A DNA stretch of 64,000 nucleotides from positions 378,072-442,071 of the forward strand of contig NZ_FMYY01000001.1 in the NCBI RefSeq assembly GCF_900101595.1, written 5' to 3'. Numbering within the stretch: position 1 is the first letter of the stretch; each line of letters begins with the position of its first letter. The notes below the pieces were generated by a model, which had not been told where the DNA came from, did no database searches, and was given only the letters and a program-made list of their open reading frames with translations. Positions 9,172-16,613 of this stretch are shown one piece after another. Origin of the DNA: Paenibacillus sp. cl123 (GTDB lineage: Bacteria > Bacillota > Bacilli > Paenibacillales > NBRC-103111). The position numbers and the translations under genes are program-made.

Positions 9172-9768
9172 ATGAATATCGGATTAACCGGAGGCATCGC
9201 CTGCGGAAAAAGCACGGTAGCCGCGATGCTGGTCCGCCGCGGAGCCTTGCTTGTGGATGCGGACCGCATCGCGCGGGAGGTAGTGGAGCCGGGCACTCCC
9301 GTGCTGGCGCAAGTGATCGAGCGGTTCGGGGCGGATCTGTTGCTGCCGGACGGCTCCCTCCACCGCAAGAAGCTGGGCGAGCGTATTTTCGGAGACGGCG
9401 AGGCTCGCCGGGATCTGGAGAGCTTGCTGCATCCTCCTATCCGCGCGACAATGCGCGAGAGGATGGCCAGCTTCCAGGAGAACCATCCGGACAAGCTGGT
9501 AGTTGTGGACATCCCGCTCCTGTACGAGTCGGGCCTCCAGCAGATGGTGGACGAAGTGATGGTCGTATATATTCCTCGGGAGCTCCAGCTCGAGCGGCTC
9601 ATGACGCGGGATGGCTTGACCTTGGAGCAGGCGGAGAAACGGCTGGATGCCCAGATGTCCATCGAGGAAAAAAAACGGCTTGCTGATATCGTCATCTTCA
9701 ACACAGGCTCTCTTGAAGAAACGGAAAGGCAGATCAGCGCGTTCTGGAAGGAAAGGGGGCTTACATGA
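9172..9768 (+). CDS. coaE: Dephospho-CoA kinase
   Basis: Catalyses the last step of coenzyme A synthesis, phosphorylating the 3'-hydroxyl of dephospho-CoA. The P-loop GLTGGIACGKST is at the N terminus, followed by VDADRIAREVVEPG, LHPPIRATM and VVVDIPLLYESG, all diagnostic of the family. Length of 198 residues is typical. An AAAGAAGCAGGGAG ribosome site precedes the ATG. Its last four bases overlap the start of the lytic transglycosylase gene, so the two are translationally coupled. Confidence 0.98.
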   Translation: MNIGLTGGIACGKSTVAAMLVRRGALLVDADRIAREVVEPGTPVLAQVIERFGADLLLPDGSLHRKKLGERIFGDGEARRDLESLLHPPIRATMRERMASFQENHPDKLVVVDIPLLYESGLQQMVDEVMVVYIPRELQLERLMTRDGLTLEQAEKRLDAQMSIEEKKRLADIVIFNTGSLEETERQISAFWKERGLT

Positions 9769-10328
9769 AGTTCTGGCGCAAGAAACGGGTATTCGCCGTG
9801 TTATTGGTGACCTTTCTTGTATTTCTGTTCTTGAGCAGTTCTTTCGTCGGACGACTCCTCTATGCGATTAAGTATGAAGAGGAGATTCACACATACGCCA
9901 AGCAGTATGACCTTGACCCGCTGCTGGTCGCCGCCATCATCCGTGTGGAAACAAACTACAGGCCGGATCTTGAGTCAAAGAAGGGTGCTTACGGCTTGAT
10001 GCAGCTCATGCCGGACACTTCGGACTGGATTATAGAAAAGGCTCCTTTTGACGACAGTTACAAGTCCAGGCTTCATGATCCGGCTGTCAGCATAGAGCTC
10101 GGCTCCTGGTATTTGAACTGGATGAGCAAGCAGTTTGAGGGTAATCCATACGCGATGGTAGCTGGATATAATGCGGGGCATGGGAAAGTGGGCATGTGGC
10201 TGGAAGATAAGCAGTGGGACGGAACTTTGAAGAACTCGCAGCAGATCCCTTACGGAGAGACGAGACACTATCTTCAGCGCGTCATGTACTATTACCATAA
10301 GTACGTGAAGCTTTATAGGGAGGAATAG
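9765..10328 (+). CDS. Lytic transglycosylase, SLT domain
   Basis: A membrane-anchored peptidoglycan lyase of 187 residues. Residues about 9-30 form a single N-terminal membrane anchor after a KFWRKKR basic stretch. The SLT (goose-lysozyme-like) domain follows, with the catalytic Glu in IIRVETNYRP, the ESKKGAYGLMQLMP motif and the YNAGHGKVGMWL motif. It overlaps coaE by four bases (ATGA). The same gene follows coaE in related genomes, but a functional link between the two is not evident. Confidence 0.93.
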   Translation: MKFWRKKRVFAVLLVTFLVFLFLSSSFVGRLLYAIKYEEEIHTYAKQYDLDPLLVAAIIRVETNYRPDLESKKGAYGLMQLMPDTSDWIIEKAPFDDSYKSRLHDPAVSIELGSWYLNWMSKQFEGNPYAMVAGYNAGHGKVGMWLEDKQWDGTLKNSQQIPYGETRHYLQRVMYYYHKYVKLYREE

Positions 10329-10330
10329 GA

Positions 10331-10390
10331 AAGAAGCGCCGGACAAGCGCCCTTTGCGGGGAGAATGACCGGCACTTCTTCTCGTTTTCA
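10331..10390. terminator. Bidirectional terminator between SLT gene and SASP gene
   Basis: Inverted repeat AAGAAGCGCCGG (10331-10342) and CCGGCACTTCTT (10369-10380), twelve base pairs with one mismatch, lies between two converging genes. The T-tract on the + strand is modest (CTCGTTTTC). Confidence 0.6.
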
Positions 10391-10403
10391 GTAAAACGTG
10401 GTA

Positions 10404-10628
10404 TTATTTGAATTGACCGGCAAGAGATTGCTCGGCAATTTGGACCAAACGGCGTGTAATGTGACCACCGATTGCACCAGTATCACGAGTAGCCATGTTA
10501 CCGTAGTAACCGTCTTGAGGAATTGCGATCCCCAATTCTTGAGCTACCTCGTATTTCAGTTGATCAAGCGCTGCGTTAGCTTGTGGCACTACCAGTGTGT
10601 TGCTGCTCCGGGATTGACCTGTACCCAT
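10404..10628 (-). CDS. Alpha/beta-type small acid-soluble spore protein
   Basis: Spore DNA-binding protein of 74 residues that coats DNA in the forespore and protects it from UV and hydrolysis. Both family signatures are seen: KYEVAQELGI, which contains the Glu-Leu-Gly-Ile region cut by the germination protease GPR, and the GHITRRLVQ block near the C terminus. The ATG is preceded by AAGGAGG. Expression is expected from a SigG promoter in the forespore; I did not identify it. Clear evidence of a spore former. Confidence 0.97.
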   Translation of the reverse strand: MGTGQSRSSNTLVVPQANAALDQLKYEVAQELGIAIPQDGYYGNMATRDTGAIGGHITRRLVQIAEQSLAGQFK

Positions 10629-10728
10629 GTCTGTTCACCTCCTTGTCGGTTGGTAATCCTATTATGCTCGTTTGACTTTTCTTCATGTAAGGGAGTCTCT
10701 GGAAAAAAGAAAGGAGGAACTGACGTAC

Positions 10729-11211
10729 ATGAAATGTCCATTCTGTGATCATTCCGGCACCAAAGTGCTTGATTCGCGTTCTGCAAATGAGGACAAGTCG
10801 ATACGCCGCCGTCGCGAATGTGAGAAGTGCGCCAAACGATTTACGACCTTCGAGATGGTGGAAGAAACGCCCCTGATCGTCATCAAGAAAGATGGAAGCC
10901 GGGAAGAGTTTAATCGAGAGAAGATGCTGCGCGGCCTTATCCGCGCCTGTGAGAAACGACCGGTGCCTTTAGAGCGTTTGGAGATGATCGCCTCCGAGGT
11001 CGAGAAGCAGATCCGCAACACGGCGCATGCCGAGGTCGACAGCCGCGCGATAGGCGAAATTGTCATGACCGAGCTGTATCCAGTCGATGAGGTTGCCTAT
11101 ATCCGATTTGCCTCCGTGTACCGGCAATTCAAGGACATCAACATGTTCATGAAGGAGCTCAGCGGGCTGTTAACGAAGCATCAAGTTGGCGGAGACGGCG
11201 GAAAAAATTAA
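10729..11211 (+). CDS. nrdR: Transcriptional repressor NrdR
   Basis: Zinc-finger/ATP-cone repressor that senses ATP/dATP and shuts off ribonucleotide reductase genes through NrdR boxes. The N terminus [17 protein letters not shown] plus [14 protein letters not shown] forms the Cys4 zinc ribbon; the ATP cone follows ([20 protein letters not shown]). The 160-residue length is typical. The ATG at 10729 is chosen because AAGGAGG is upstream and the zinc ribbon starts immediately; earlier in-frame starts add unrelated residues. Confidence 0.97.
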   Translation: MKCPFCDHSGTKVLDSRSANEDKSIRRRRECEKCAKRFTTFEMVEETPLIVIKKDGSREEFNREKMLRGLIRACEKRPVPLERLEMIASEVEKQIRNTAHAEVDSRAIGEIVMTELYPVDEVAYIRFASVYRQFKDINMFMKELSGLLTKHQVGGDGGKN

Positions 11212-11225
11212 TTTTCCGCCAAACG

Positions 11226-11254
11226 TTGACAAGCCCGCTGCTCCATGGTATTAT
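11226..11254 (+). promoter_or_regulatory. SigA-type promoter of tRNA-Ala
   Basis: TTGACA (11226-11231), a 17-bp spacer and TATTAT (11249-11254) match the housekeeping consensus closely. The tRNA begins 20 bases downstream of the -10 box. Confidence 0.88.
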
Positions 11255-11273
11255 CATTCTTGTCGCCAAACGA

Positions 11274-11346
11274 GGGGCCTTAGCTCAGCTGGGAGAGCGC
11301 ATCGCTGGCAGCGATGAGGTCAGGGGTTCGATCCCCCTAGGCTCCA
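11274..11346 (+). tRNA. tRNA-Ala (GGC)
   Basis: A 73-base cloverleaf: acceptor GGGGCCT/AGGCTCC, D arm GCTC...GAGC, anticodon stem CATCG/CGATG with loop CTGGCAG (anticodon GGC, reads GCC), and T arm AGGGG-TTCGATC-CCCCT. The discriminator base is A. CCA is not encoded. The 3' part from the anticodon loop onward is the attachment site of the integrated element. Confidence 0.96.
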
Positions 11347-11348
11347 TA
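11305..11348 (+). repeat. attL, 44-bp direct repeat inside tRNA-Ala
   Basis: Identical over 44 bp to 25160-25203. It spans the anticodon loop, variable loop, T arm, acceptor 3' strand and two bases past the tRNA end. Confidence 0.93.
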
Positions 11349-11354
11349 ATGAAT

Positions 11355-11399
11355 AAAGCCTTTAAACACAAGGAATTCCGAGTGTTTAAAGGCTTTTTT
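11355..11399 (+). terminator. Rho-independent terminator of tRNA-Ala, supplied by the element
   Basis: A perfect 15-bp inverted repeat (AAAGCCTTTAAACAC with its complement at 11382-11396) is followed by a T-tract. It lies just inside attL, so it replaces the native terminator, which is now beyond attR. Confidence 0.88.
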
Positions 11400-11430
11400 C
11401 TATACCTAGATAATGATGATTTGAGGGTGT

Positions 11431-11449
11431 GGTCACACGTTTGGTCACA
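11431..11449 (+). promoter_or_regulatory. Left pair of GGTCACA sites, putative integrase arm sites
   Basis: GGTCACA occurs at 11431-11437 and 11443-11449, starts 12 bp apart. The same pair with the same spacing occurs near the other end (25023-25041). Arm-type binding sites of tyrosine integrases are typically short direct repeats flanking the core in this way; the assignment is inferred. Confidence 0.6.
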
Positions 11450-11565
11450 GCAAGTATTTTTTTGAGCTTTTTCCGGAGAAAATACTATAAACTGTGAGCA
11501 AAATAGTCACTGGTTTTCGCATAAATTCAAAATAAGCGCTAACTGTTGAATATATTTTTTTTATT

Positions 11566-12679
11566 CTAGCCGAACAACATTTCCCCATATTGTGTAGCGG
11601 TCTGTTTATGAACTGAAGGCAAAACATGAGAGTAAGTGTCAAGGGTTACTCTAATGTCGGAATGGCCAAGAATTTCTTTTACCACTTTAGGATTTATGTT
11701 TTGGGCTAACATGAGCGTAGCTACTGTATGTCTGAGATCGTGGAAACGGATGCGTGGGACATCTGCTTTCTTGATCAATTTATAGAAGTTACGAAGTAAA
11801 TTTCGAGGGTTAAGGGGCTTGCCTGATTTTGTACAAATAACCAAGTCATTGTCTTTATATTCTGAGCCAGCTGCAAGCTTCTGTTTTTTTATTTTCTTTT
11901 GCTGTTTCTTCAGGTCGTCCAATGTTCGCTGAATTAATGTTATCGTCCTTGCACTTGATTTGGTTTTGGTGTCCTGAATTATTTCCTTGCCGTCATGACT
12001 TAATGTTTGACGAACTCGCAGCACACCTAATTCAAAATCGACGTCCTTAAAACGAAGACCCAATATTTCTGACTGACGCATACCAGTGGTTAAAGCGAGA
12101 AGAAAAGCAATGTGGAGATCGTCCTGTTCGGCAAGTTTTAGAAATCGAACCGCCTCTTCAAGATTCCAGACAGACATTTCTTTACGAGGTACTTTTGGGG
12201 CTTCCGCATCAGCAGCCGGATTATATGATATATATTTGCGCTTCTGAGCAGTATGAAAGGAGCTCTTTACGATTTTCTGAATGTCCTGAATGGAGCGTTC
12301 TGACAAGCCAGTTTCTTTGAGCAGGAATGAATAGAACTTTTCAATCATTGCAGTTGTAATCTTGCCCATTTCCTGATTTTTAAAGTACGGCACAATATGC
12401 TTCTGAATATTTGACTTATAGGTTTTAAAGGTCACTTTTCTTAGTTTTACTTCCTTACTGTCAAGCCACTCGCCTTGAAGAAATTCTGTGTACTTCAAAT
12501 GATTGCTTTTGACATAGGTATGATCATCCACTTGCTGTAATATTTTCCTCATTTCTTTCTTTCTCTGATTTGAAGCCTCGCCGTTTAATTTGTCTGCGTT
12601 TGCCATCCTCATCTTTACCGGCACTTACTACGAACCAGTACGTACCGGTTTTCTCATCTTTGTGGACTTTCATTTGCAT
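11566..12679 (-). pseudogene. int: Tyrosine recombinase/integrase with frameshifted N terminus
   Basis: Site-specific integrase of the element. The catalytic domain is intact: Arg in TTGMRQSEILGL, Lys in the TKTKSSARTI beta-hairpin, HDLRH, LGHSD and Tyr in DTYSHV. A SAM-like core-binding domain precedes it (FKTYKSNIQKHIVPYF). The N-terminal AP2-like arm-binding domain (GTYWFVVSAGKDEDG) is present but in another frame, starting at ATG 12679 with GGAGG eight bases upstream and running into a stop soon after 12552. The frames meet at three tandem GAAA units (plus-strand TTTC, 12552-12563). Removing one unit would join the domains as one protein. As it stands, internal starts (for example 12624) could give a 352-residue form without the arm-binding domain. 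Could be real, phase-variable, or a sequencing error. Confidence 0.85.
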
Positions 12680-12777
12680 TGGTGAATCCTCCGTTCAGAA
12701 TAGTTTCGATAAACACAAATAAGCAAGAGCAAATAAGCCCCTGCCGATTACAAAGCTGTTACCAGACAAATTCTTTT

Positions 12778-12981
12778 TTATTTGGTTGAAGCGGCATACA
12801 ATAATTGCTCGCGCTCCGCTCGAAGCATCTCAATTTCTATTTTGATTATTTCTTTCCACTCAAGGGGGTTCCAAGAGGGCTAAACTCTAATGCCAACTTT
12901 ACGTGCTTCCTTCCAATATCAACCAAGCGTTCAAGATAACCATTGTTATCTTCCAGTGTAGTCCAAATTGTTGTTGCTCAT
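12778..12981 (-). pseudogene. Small element gene broken by two frameshifts
   Basis: From ATG 12981 (GGAGG ten bases upstream) a reading frame opens with MSNNN, but conserved-looking coding continues in a second frame (EDNNGYLERLVDIGRKHVKL) and ends in a third (PLEWKEIIKIEIEMLRAE to a stop at 12778). Together they make a plausible helical protein of about 68 residues. The second break sits at a run of five C on the coding strand, where one extra C would restore the frame. Function unknown; the position between integrase and excisionase genes is typical for small accessory proteins of such elements. Confidence 0.5.
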
Positions 12982-13055
12982 TGGTTTGAACCCTCCTGTA
13001 AAATCGGTAAGAACAAAATAAGCTGCGACAACAAAGCCGCAGCTTATTCCAAGGT

Positions 13056-13280
13056 TCATTCATCTTCCGCTAACTCTTTGTAACTTGTTATGCTCATCTT
13101 CGCTTGAGTTAGTACAAAGTTTTTTAATGCCATTTTTGGAATCCGATATGCTTTCCCAATCTTGAATGAATTAATTTGTCCAGATCGCAATAAATCGTAT
13201 GCTTTATTACGACCTATTGCTAGTATCTCCATCATGTCTGAAAGCTTAACAACATCATCGTAGTTGGAGAACATAGGCAT
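13056..13280 (-). CDS. Excisionase-like helix-turn-helix protein
   Basis: A 74-residue DNA-binding protein of the excisionase/MerR-like fold: VKLSDMMEILAIGRNKAYDLLRSG is the winged-helix part followed by KIGKAYRIPKMALKNFV. Its place next to the integrase fits a recombination directionality factor that promotes excision. ATG 13280 or ATG 13274 are the likely starts; AAAGG lies just upstream and suits 13274 slightly better. A longer open frame extends upstream to 13487 but has no ribosome site and contains the tandem 8-bp repeats, so it is not included. Confidence 0.8.
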   Translation of the reverse strand: MPMFSNYDDVVKLSDMMEILAIGRNKAYDLLRSGQINSFKIGKAYRIPKMALKNFVLTQAKMSITSYKELAEDE

Positions 13281-13364
13281 CCATCCTTTCAATGTATTCC
13301 AGAGTATAATATATACTCGAATCTGTCTGCGATACTGATTTGATAACCGTATTTTCATATTGAT

Positions 13365-13404
13365 TTTCCCACATTCCCGCATTCCCACGTTCCCACGTTC
13401 CCAA
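13365..13404. repeat. Five tandem 8-bp repeats, iteron-like
   Basis: Five units of the form RTTCCCAC (TTTCCCAC, ATTCCCGC, ATTCCCAC, GTTCCCAC, GTTCCCAA) lie head to tail between the leftward excisionase gene and the rightward gene at 13603. The phased array suggests a protein-binding site, such as a repressor, Rep or Xis site. Nothing else recognisable is in 13281-13602. Confidence 0.7.
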
Positions 13405-13602
13405 AGCTTTAAGTGAATTTTCGTATATGGTAGACTGGGTATAAAATTAGTTGATTTTAGCACTTTCTTAGCCTGCCTTTCCGTCACGTTGAATTTGATT
13501 ATTATACTTTTGTTTCGTTTAGATTAAATTATTATTCGTTAAATTATATCTGGCTCAACCAGCGTCAGTAGCTTAGAATCTAAATAAAAGGGGTGGTGCA
13601 AT

Positions 13603-14565
13603 ATGGAAGTATATCAGTCAGAAGACTTTATAGAAAAATATGTGGGGAAAGTAAAGAATATATTTTTTGAACTCAAGCTGGATGACATTAGGAAAAAGAT
13701 AAACAGGATTCTTCAAAAGGAGAATTTGTATTTTGATGATGAAGCGTATCTCGTATTACAGTCTGAAAACAAAGAAAACGAGACTAAAATTTGCAACTTT
13801 TTTGTTCTTCCTACACATAGCCTATATTTTGATGATGGAGAGAAGATCAATGAAGCAGGGATTGCTGTAGAACTATATTCGCAATTCAACGATGAAAAGT
13901 ACAAGCGCATTCTTGTAAATCTAAGTGATGAGGTAATTGAGAAAGGTAATTGGCTAACCACTGCGTATATTGATCGTGATTTCTTTGTGTATAAGCCGGA
14001 CTTATATAGGTATTTGAGGATTGCAATAAAGTTGTCTTCACGTATCCTTAAGAAAGAAGCTAAGAAGGTTTTTTATAATGACGAGTGGCTTGAAGATGAT
14101 GAAGCAATTGAGCATATTTCTAACTACTGGTATGACCGAAACATGCTCTCATTAAGGAAGCTTGGTAATGAAAGTGAATTTGAATCCAGTCACAAGGAAG
14201 TTACAGATGCGGTGCATTTTTTAGAAGCTCAGAACCAGTACATAGCTGAGACCGAATTGCTCCCCTTTCCGGAGAAGTTACCCGATGAATCTAAAGATCA
14301 GGGCTGGGAAGACAACGATTTTTATTACCTAATTTACTCAAAGGCATGGAGTTGGATTCGTGCTTATTTCAACCGTAAGGGGATTAAGCTTAAAACTACT
14401 GAAAAGGAATTAGATCATTACTTGGTTGAAGCAGGGGTCTTCGAAAGTAACGAAATAAGACCAAAGACCAATTTAAAGCGTGCTGATCGAAAAACTACTC
14501 AATTGAAAGAACGAGTATTTATGATTAACAAAATAAGGTTTAATGAGTTCTTATCTCGAAAGTGA
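13603..14565 (+). CDS. Conserved-looking protein of unknown function in element
   Basis: A 320-residue soluble, Lys/Glu- and Asp-rich protein I do not recognise. It has no signal peptide and no membrane segment. Two halves can be seen: an N-terminal part rich in beta strands (residues about 40-140, ending NLSDEVIEKGNWLTT) and a C-terminal part with a WSWIRAYFNRKGIK helix followed by a basic tail (LKRADRKTTQLKERVFMINK) that could bind nucleic acid. The ribosome site AAAGGGGTGG precedes the ATG. It lies upstream of the Rep-like gene in the same orientation, so a role in replication or its control is possible but not shown. Confidence 0.75.
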   Translation: MEVYQSEDFIEKYVGKVKNIFFELKLDDIRKKINRILQKENLYFDDEAYLVLQSENKENETKICNFFVLPTHSLYFDDGEKINEAGIAVELYSQFNDEKYKRILVNLSDEVIEKGNWLTTAYIDRDFFVYKPDLYRYLRIAIKLSSRILKKEAKKVFYNDEWLEDDEAIEHISNYWYDRNMLSLRKLGNESEFESSHKEVTDAVHFLEAQNQYIAETELLPFPEKLPDESKDQGWEDNDFYYLIYSKAWSWIRAYFNRKGIKLKTTEKELDHYLVEAGVFESNEIRPKTNLKRADRKTTQLKERVFMINKIRFNEFLSRK

Positions 14566-14680
14566 AGTAGCAACAATCGCAATATATATGTATATTATTT
14601 AAAGTAATATTATTTATATCAGTCATACTTACAATCGATAATTCTATAGTGTTGGTTCAATTTGTAAGAAAATAAAAGTG

Positions 14681-14713
14681 CGCAAACACATTCAGAAAGG
14701 GGATGTGTTTGCG
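14681..14713 (+). promoter_or_regulatory. Hairpin enclosing the ribosome site of the Rep-like gene
   Basis: A perfect 11-bp inverted repeat (CGCAAACACAT at 14681-14691, its complement at 14703-14713) has an 11-base loop holding the AAAGGGG ribosome site; the last stem base is the G of the GTG start. It could control translation, or be a Rep binding or nick site in DNA. Confidence 0.75.
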
Positions 14714-15819
14714 TGAAAATTGGTTATCATACCGTACTGTTAACAATTCCGATTGATTTCTTTACTGAGGAAACTTTATTCAAGGCATTACAAACATATT
14801 CAAAGGAATTGAATTCCAAGTTCTATAAGCAAGAATGGGCGAGTATTTCGTGGACTACATTTGAACTTTTTAAGGAACACGGACTGTTAATTTATTTGAA
14901 GGACTACCACTACAGGAGCGATAATAAGAAACGCATTTATAAAGTGCTGGAAGTTAGGTTAAATCCGAAGCGGTTGTCTGAAAAAAATGAATATGTGCAG
15001 GTAAGCACCTACGAAGATTACAAAGTAATCTCAATAGCGTTTAAAAAGGTGCTGGAACCTCTGAAACGTGCTTATAAAAAAATCTGCTCGAGTGGAGCTA
15101 ATCCATTTATTATGCCATTTTTATTCGATGATTTATCGCAATACAAGGTTGACCGAATTGACTATTGTATTAACGTCCGAACTCCACACATGAACAGGTA
15201 TATGGAGCTAATCCGCCGCGCAGACAAGCCAAAAACATTTGAAATGTGCCTAGAAGACAACTTACGAACTAAACGTAAAGAACCCTACAAAAATGCTTTC
15301 AGAATTACCAATCAATCGGTTCTGGTTAATTTTTATAATAAGAGCTTTCAGATGGCTAAGGTATTCGGTGATGAATTTCCTGAAGGACAAGAAGCAGAAC
15401 AAATCATTCGTCTTGAAGTTCAATGCAAAAAAAGGAAAGTAAATAACCTCAAATATCATTATGGTATCGAAGGTAGGTCACTGCTGGATTATTCCCGTGA
15501 AGAATTATCAGAAAGTGTGCTGTTGTCGTATTATGAGAAAACCGTTGGGTATGAGGATTATTATACTTTGCAGGAAGCAAGGCATTTGATCAGCAATTCC
15601 GATTATAAACGGAAAGATCGGGAACGTATGATTGAAGTTCTTGAGCTAATCAATCAGAAAAGATCAATTTGGAAAGCTAGGGATGAATGCAAGGATGGAA
15701 AAAAGCAGTTTAATGAAGCTGTTAAAAATATAAAAAAAACGGGCATAAACCCTGTCACAATTCCTGTTTGGTGGGGATTTGAACAGCTTCCCAATCTATT
15801 ACAGAAAATTGAACAGTAG
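14713..15819 (+). CDS. Putative replication initiation protein (Rep_trans-like)
   Basis: A 368-residue basic protein with features of the rolling-circle replication initiation factors of small mobile elements: YKVDRIDYCINV resembles the family's DRxD strand, VNFYNKSFQ resembles the conserved YNKxxQ segment, and IRLEVQCKKRK resembles the RxEV strand that follows. I cannot identify the catalytic Tyr with certainty. It starts at GTG 14713 with the ribosome site inside a perfect hairpin. If correct, the element replicates as a circle after excision. It converges with the small-protein cluster on the opposite strand. Confidence 0.6.
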   Translation: MKIGYHTVLLTIPIDFFTEETLFKALQTYSKELNSKFYKQEWASISWTTFELFKEHGLLIYLKDYHYRSDNKKRIYKVLEVRLNPKRLSEKNEYVQVSTYEDYKVISIAFKKVLEPLKRAYKKICSSGANPFIMPFLFDDLSQYKVDRIDYCINVRTPHMNRYMELIRRADKPKTFEMCLEDNLRTKRKEPYKNAFRITNQSVLVNFYNKSFQMAKVFGDEFPEGQEAEQIIRLEVQCKKRKVNNLKYHYGIEGRSLLDYSREELSESVLLSYYEKTVGYEDYYTLQEARHLISNSDYKRKDRERMIEVLELINQKRSIWKARDECKDGKKQFNEAVKNIKKTGINPVTIPVWWGFEQLPNLLQKIEQ

Positions 15820-15886
15820 TTTATGACCAATTAGCGGTTAAATTTATGTTCAAGCAATATCCTTATACAAAGGCAGAAGAATAATG

Positions 15887-15912
15887 AAGGGGAGTATCTC
15901 CCCCTTTATTTC
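15887..15912. terminator. Bidirectional terminator
   Basis: AAGGGGAG-TAT-CTCCCCCTT followed by TTATTT on the + strand separates the Rep-like gene from the leftward small-protein cluster. Confidence 0.6.
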
Positions 15913-16053
15913 CTACTTTTTGTTATCGGAATCTTTTCCATACTTATCGCTCAATTCCTGTGCTGTCTTAATAACATCGAAACCATTGTTGAGTGTTTTG
16001 CTGATAGCATCGGTTGCTGCGTTTTTCATTTGCTCCCACTTGTCGTTACTCAT
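15913..16053 (-). CDS. 46-residue small hydrophilic helical protein
   Basis: Small protein starting MSNDKWEQMKNAATDAISK and ending KYGKDSDNKK. The composition predicts one or two amphipathic helices with no membrane segment. An AAAAGGAG ribosome site is 12 bases from the ATG. It lies 22 bases after the glycine-zipper protein gene on the same strand, so the two probably form an operon and may act together, for example as a partner or protective peptide. Function unknown. Confidence 0.6.
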   Translation of the reverse strand: MSNDKWEQMKNAATDAISKTLNNGFDVIKTAQELSDKYGKDSDNKK

Positions 16054-16075
16054 AGCTTAGTATCGCTCCTTTTGG

Positions 16076-16267
16076 TTATCCGAACCATTTTTTTGTGAGT
16101 TTCCACCCTCCTGCTGCGCCACTACCAGTTCCAAATAAGTACCCGAGAGCAGTCCCAACACCAGGACAGAATAGCGTTCCAACAGCAGCCCCAGCTGCAC
16201 CACCAGCAAGAGCACTACCGCCAGTGACTGCAGTTTTTCCTGCTGTTTCAATGATTTTATCGCCCAT
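16076..16267 (-). CDS. 63-residue glycine-zipper membrane peptide
   Basis: From the ATG at 16267 (GGAGG seven to eight bases upstream) the protein is MGDKIIETAGKTAV followed by a Gly/Ala-rich hydrophobic stretch with several GxxxG spacings (SALAGGAAGAAVGTLF, GVGTALGYLFGTGSGAAGG) and a basic tail KLTKKWFG. This resembles pore-forming or bacteriocin-like peptides and glycine-zipper membrane proteins, but it has no double-glycine leader or signal peptide. The gene is followed by the 46-residue protein gene. Membrane activity is inferred. Confidence 0.7.
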   Translation of the reverse strand: MGDKIIETAGKTAVTGGSALAGGAAGAAVGTLFCPGVGTALGYLFGTGSGAAGGWKLTKKWFG

Positions 16268-16397
16268 ATATTTCACCTCCTTCCAACATAAGAAATTGAC
16301 CATACTAGTTTGTCTTTTTCATTAGAGAGATGAAAGTAGACTACGTATTGGTATGTTCATGATCAAACTTTTCAAAGAAGGCGTGGATGTGTAGGAA

Positions 16398-16613
16398 TCA
16401 AACCCGACTTCTTGGTTTCGTTATAAGTCGAATGATTTTGAAAATGAAATAAATCAAGTAGAAGGGTGTAACTGCCCAACCAATAAACGTTGACAAAATA
16501 GTTTTGTAAACGAAATAGTTCGATATGGTTGTAAAAACAATTACGTTCCGCTGCAATCTGCTTATTAATGCCCATCCAAATGGGATGCTCAACAGTACGT
16601 AAGCTGCAATCAA
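16398..16613 (-). CDS. 71-residue small membrane protein
   Basis: Starts at TTG 16613, immediately after the stop codon of the preceding gene, with GGAGGGG in that gene's last codons as ribosome site; this arrangement indicates translational coupling. Two hydrophobic segments are visible (about residues 2-17 and 42-62, TILSTFIGWAVTPFYLIYFI). No recognised family. Confidence 0.6.
   Translation of the reverse strand: MIAAYVLLSIPFGWALISRLQRNVIVFTTISNYFVYKTILSTFIGWAVTPFYLIYFIFKIIRLITKPRSRV

Noticed and set aside
10398-10748. Rightward frame over the spore protein gene
   Set aside because: It is the antisense shadow of the SASP gene, which has clear family motifs and a ribosome site.
13281-13487. 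N-terminal extension of the excisionase-like protein
   Set aside because: It would translate the tandem 8-bp repeats and has no ribosome site.
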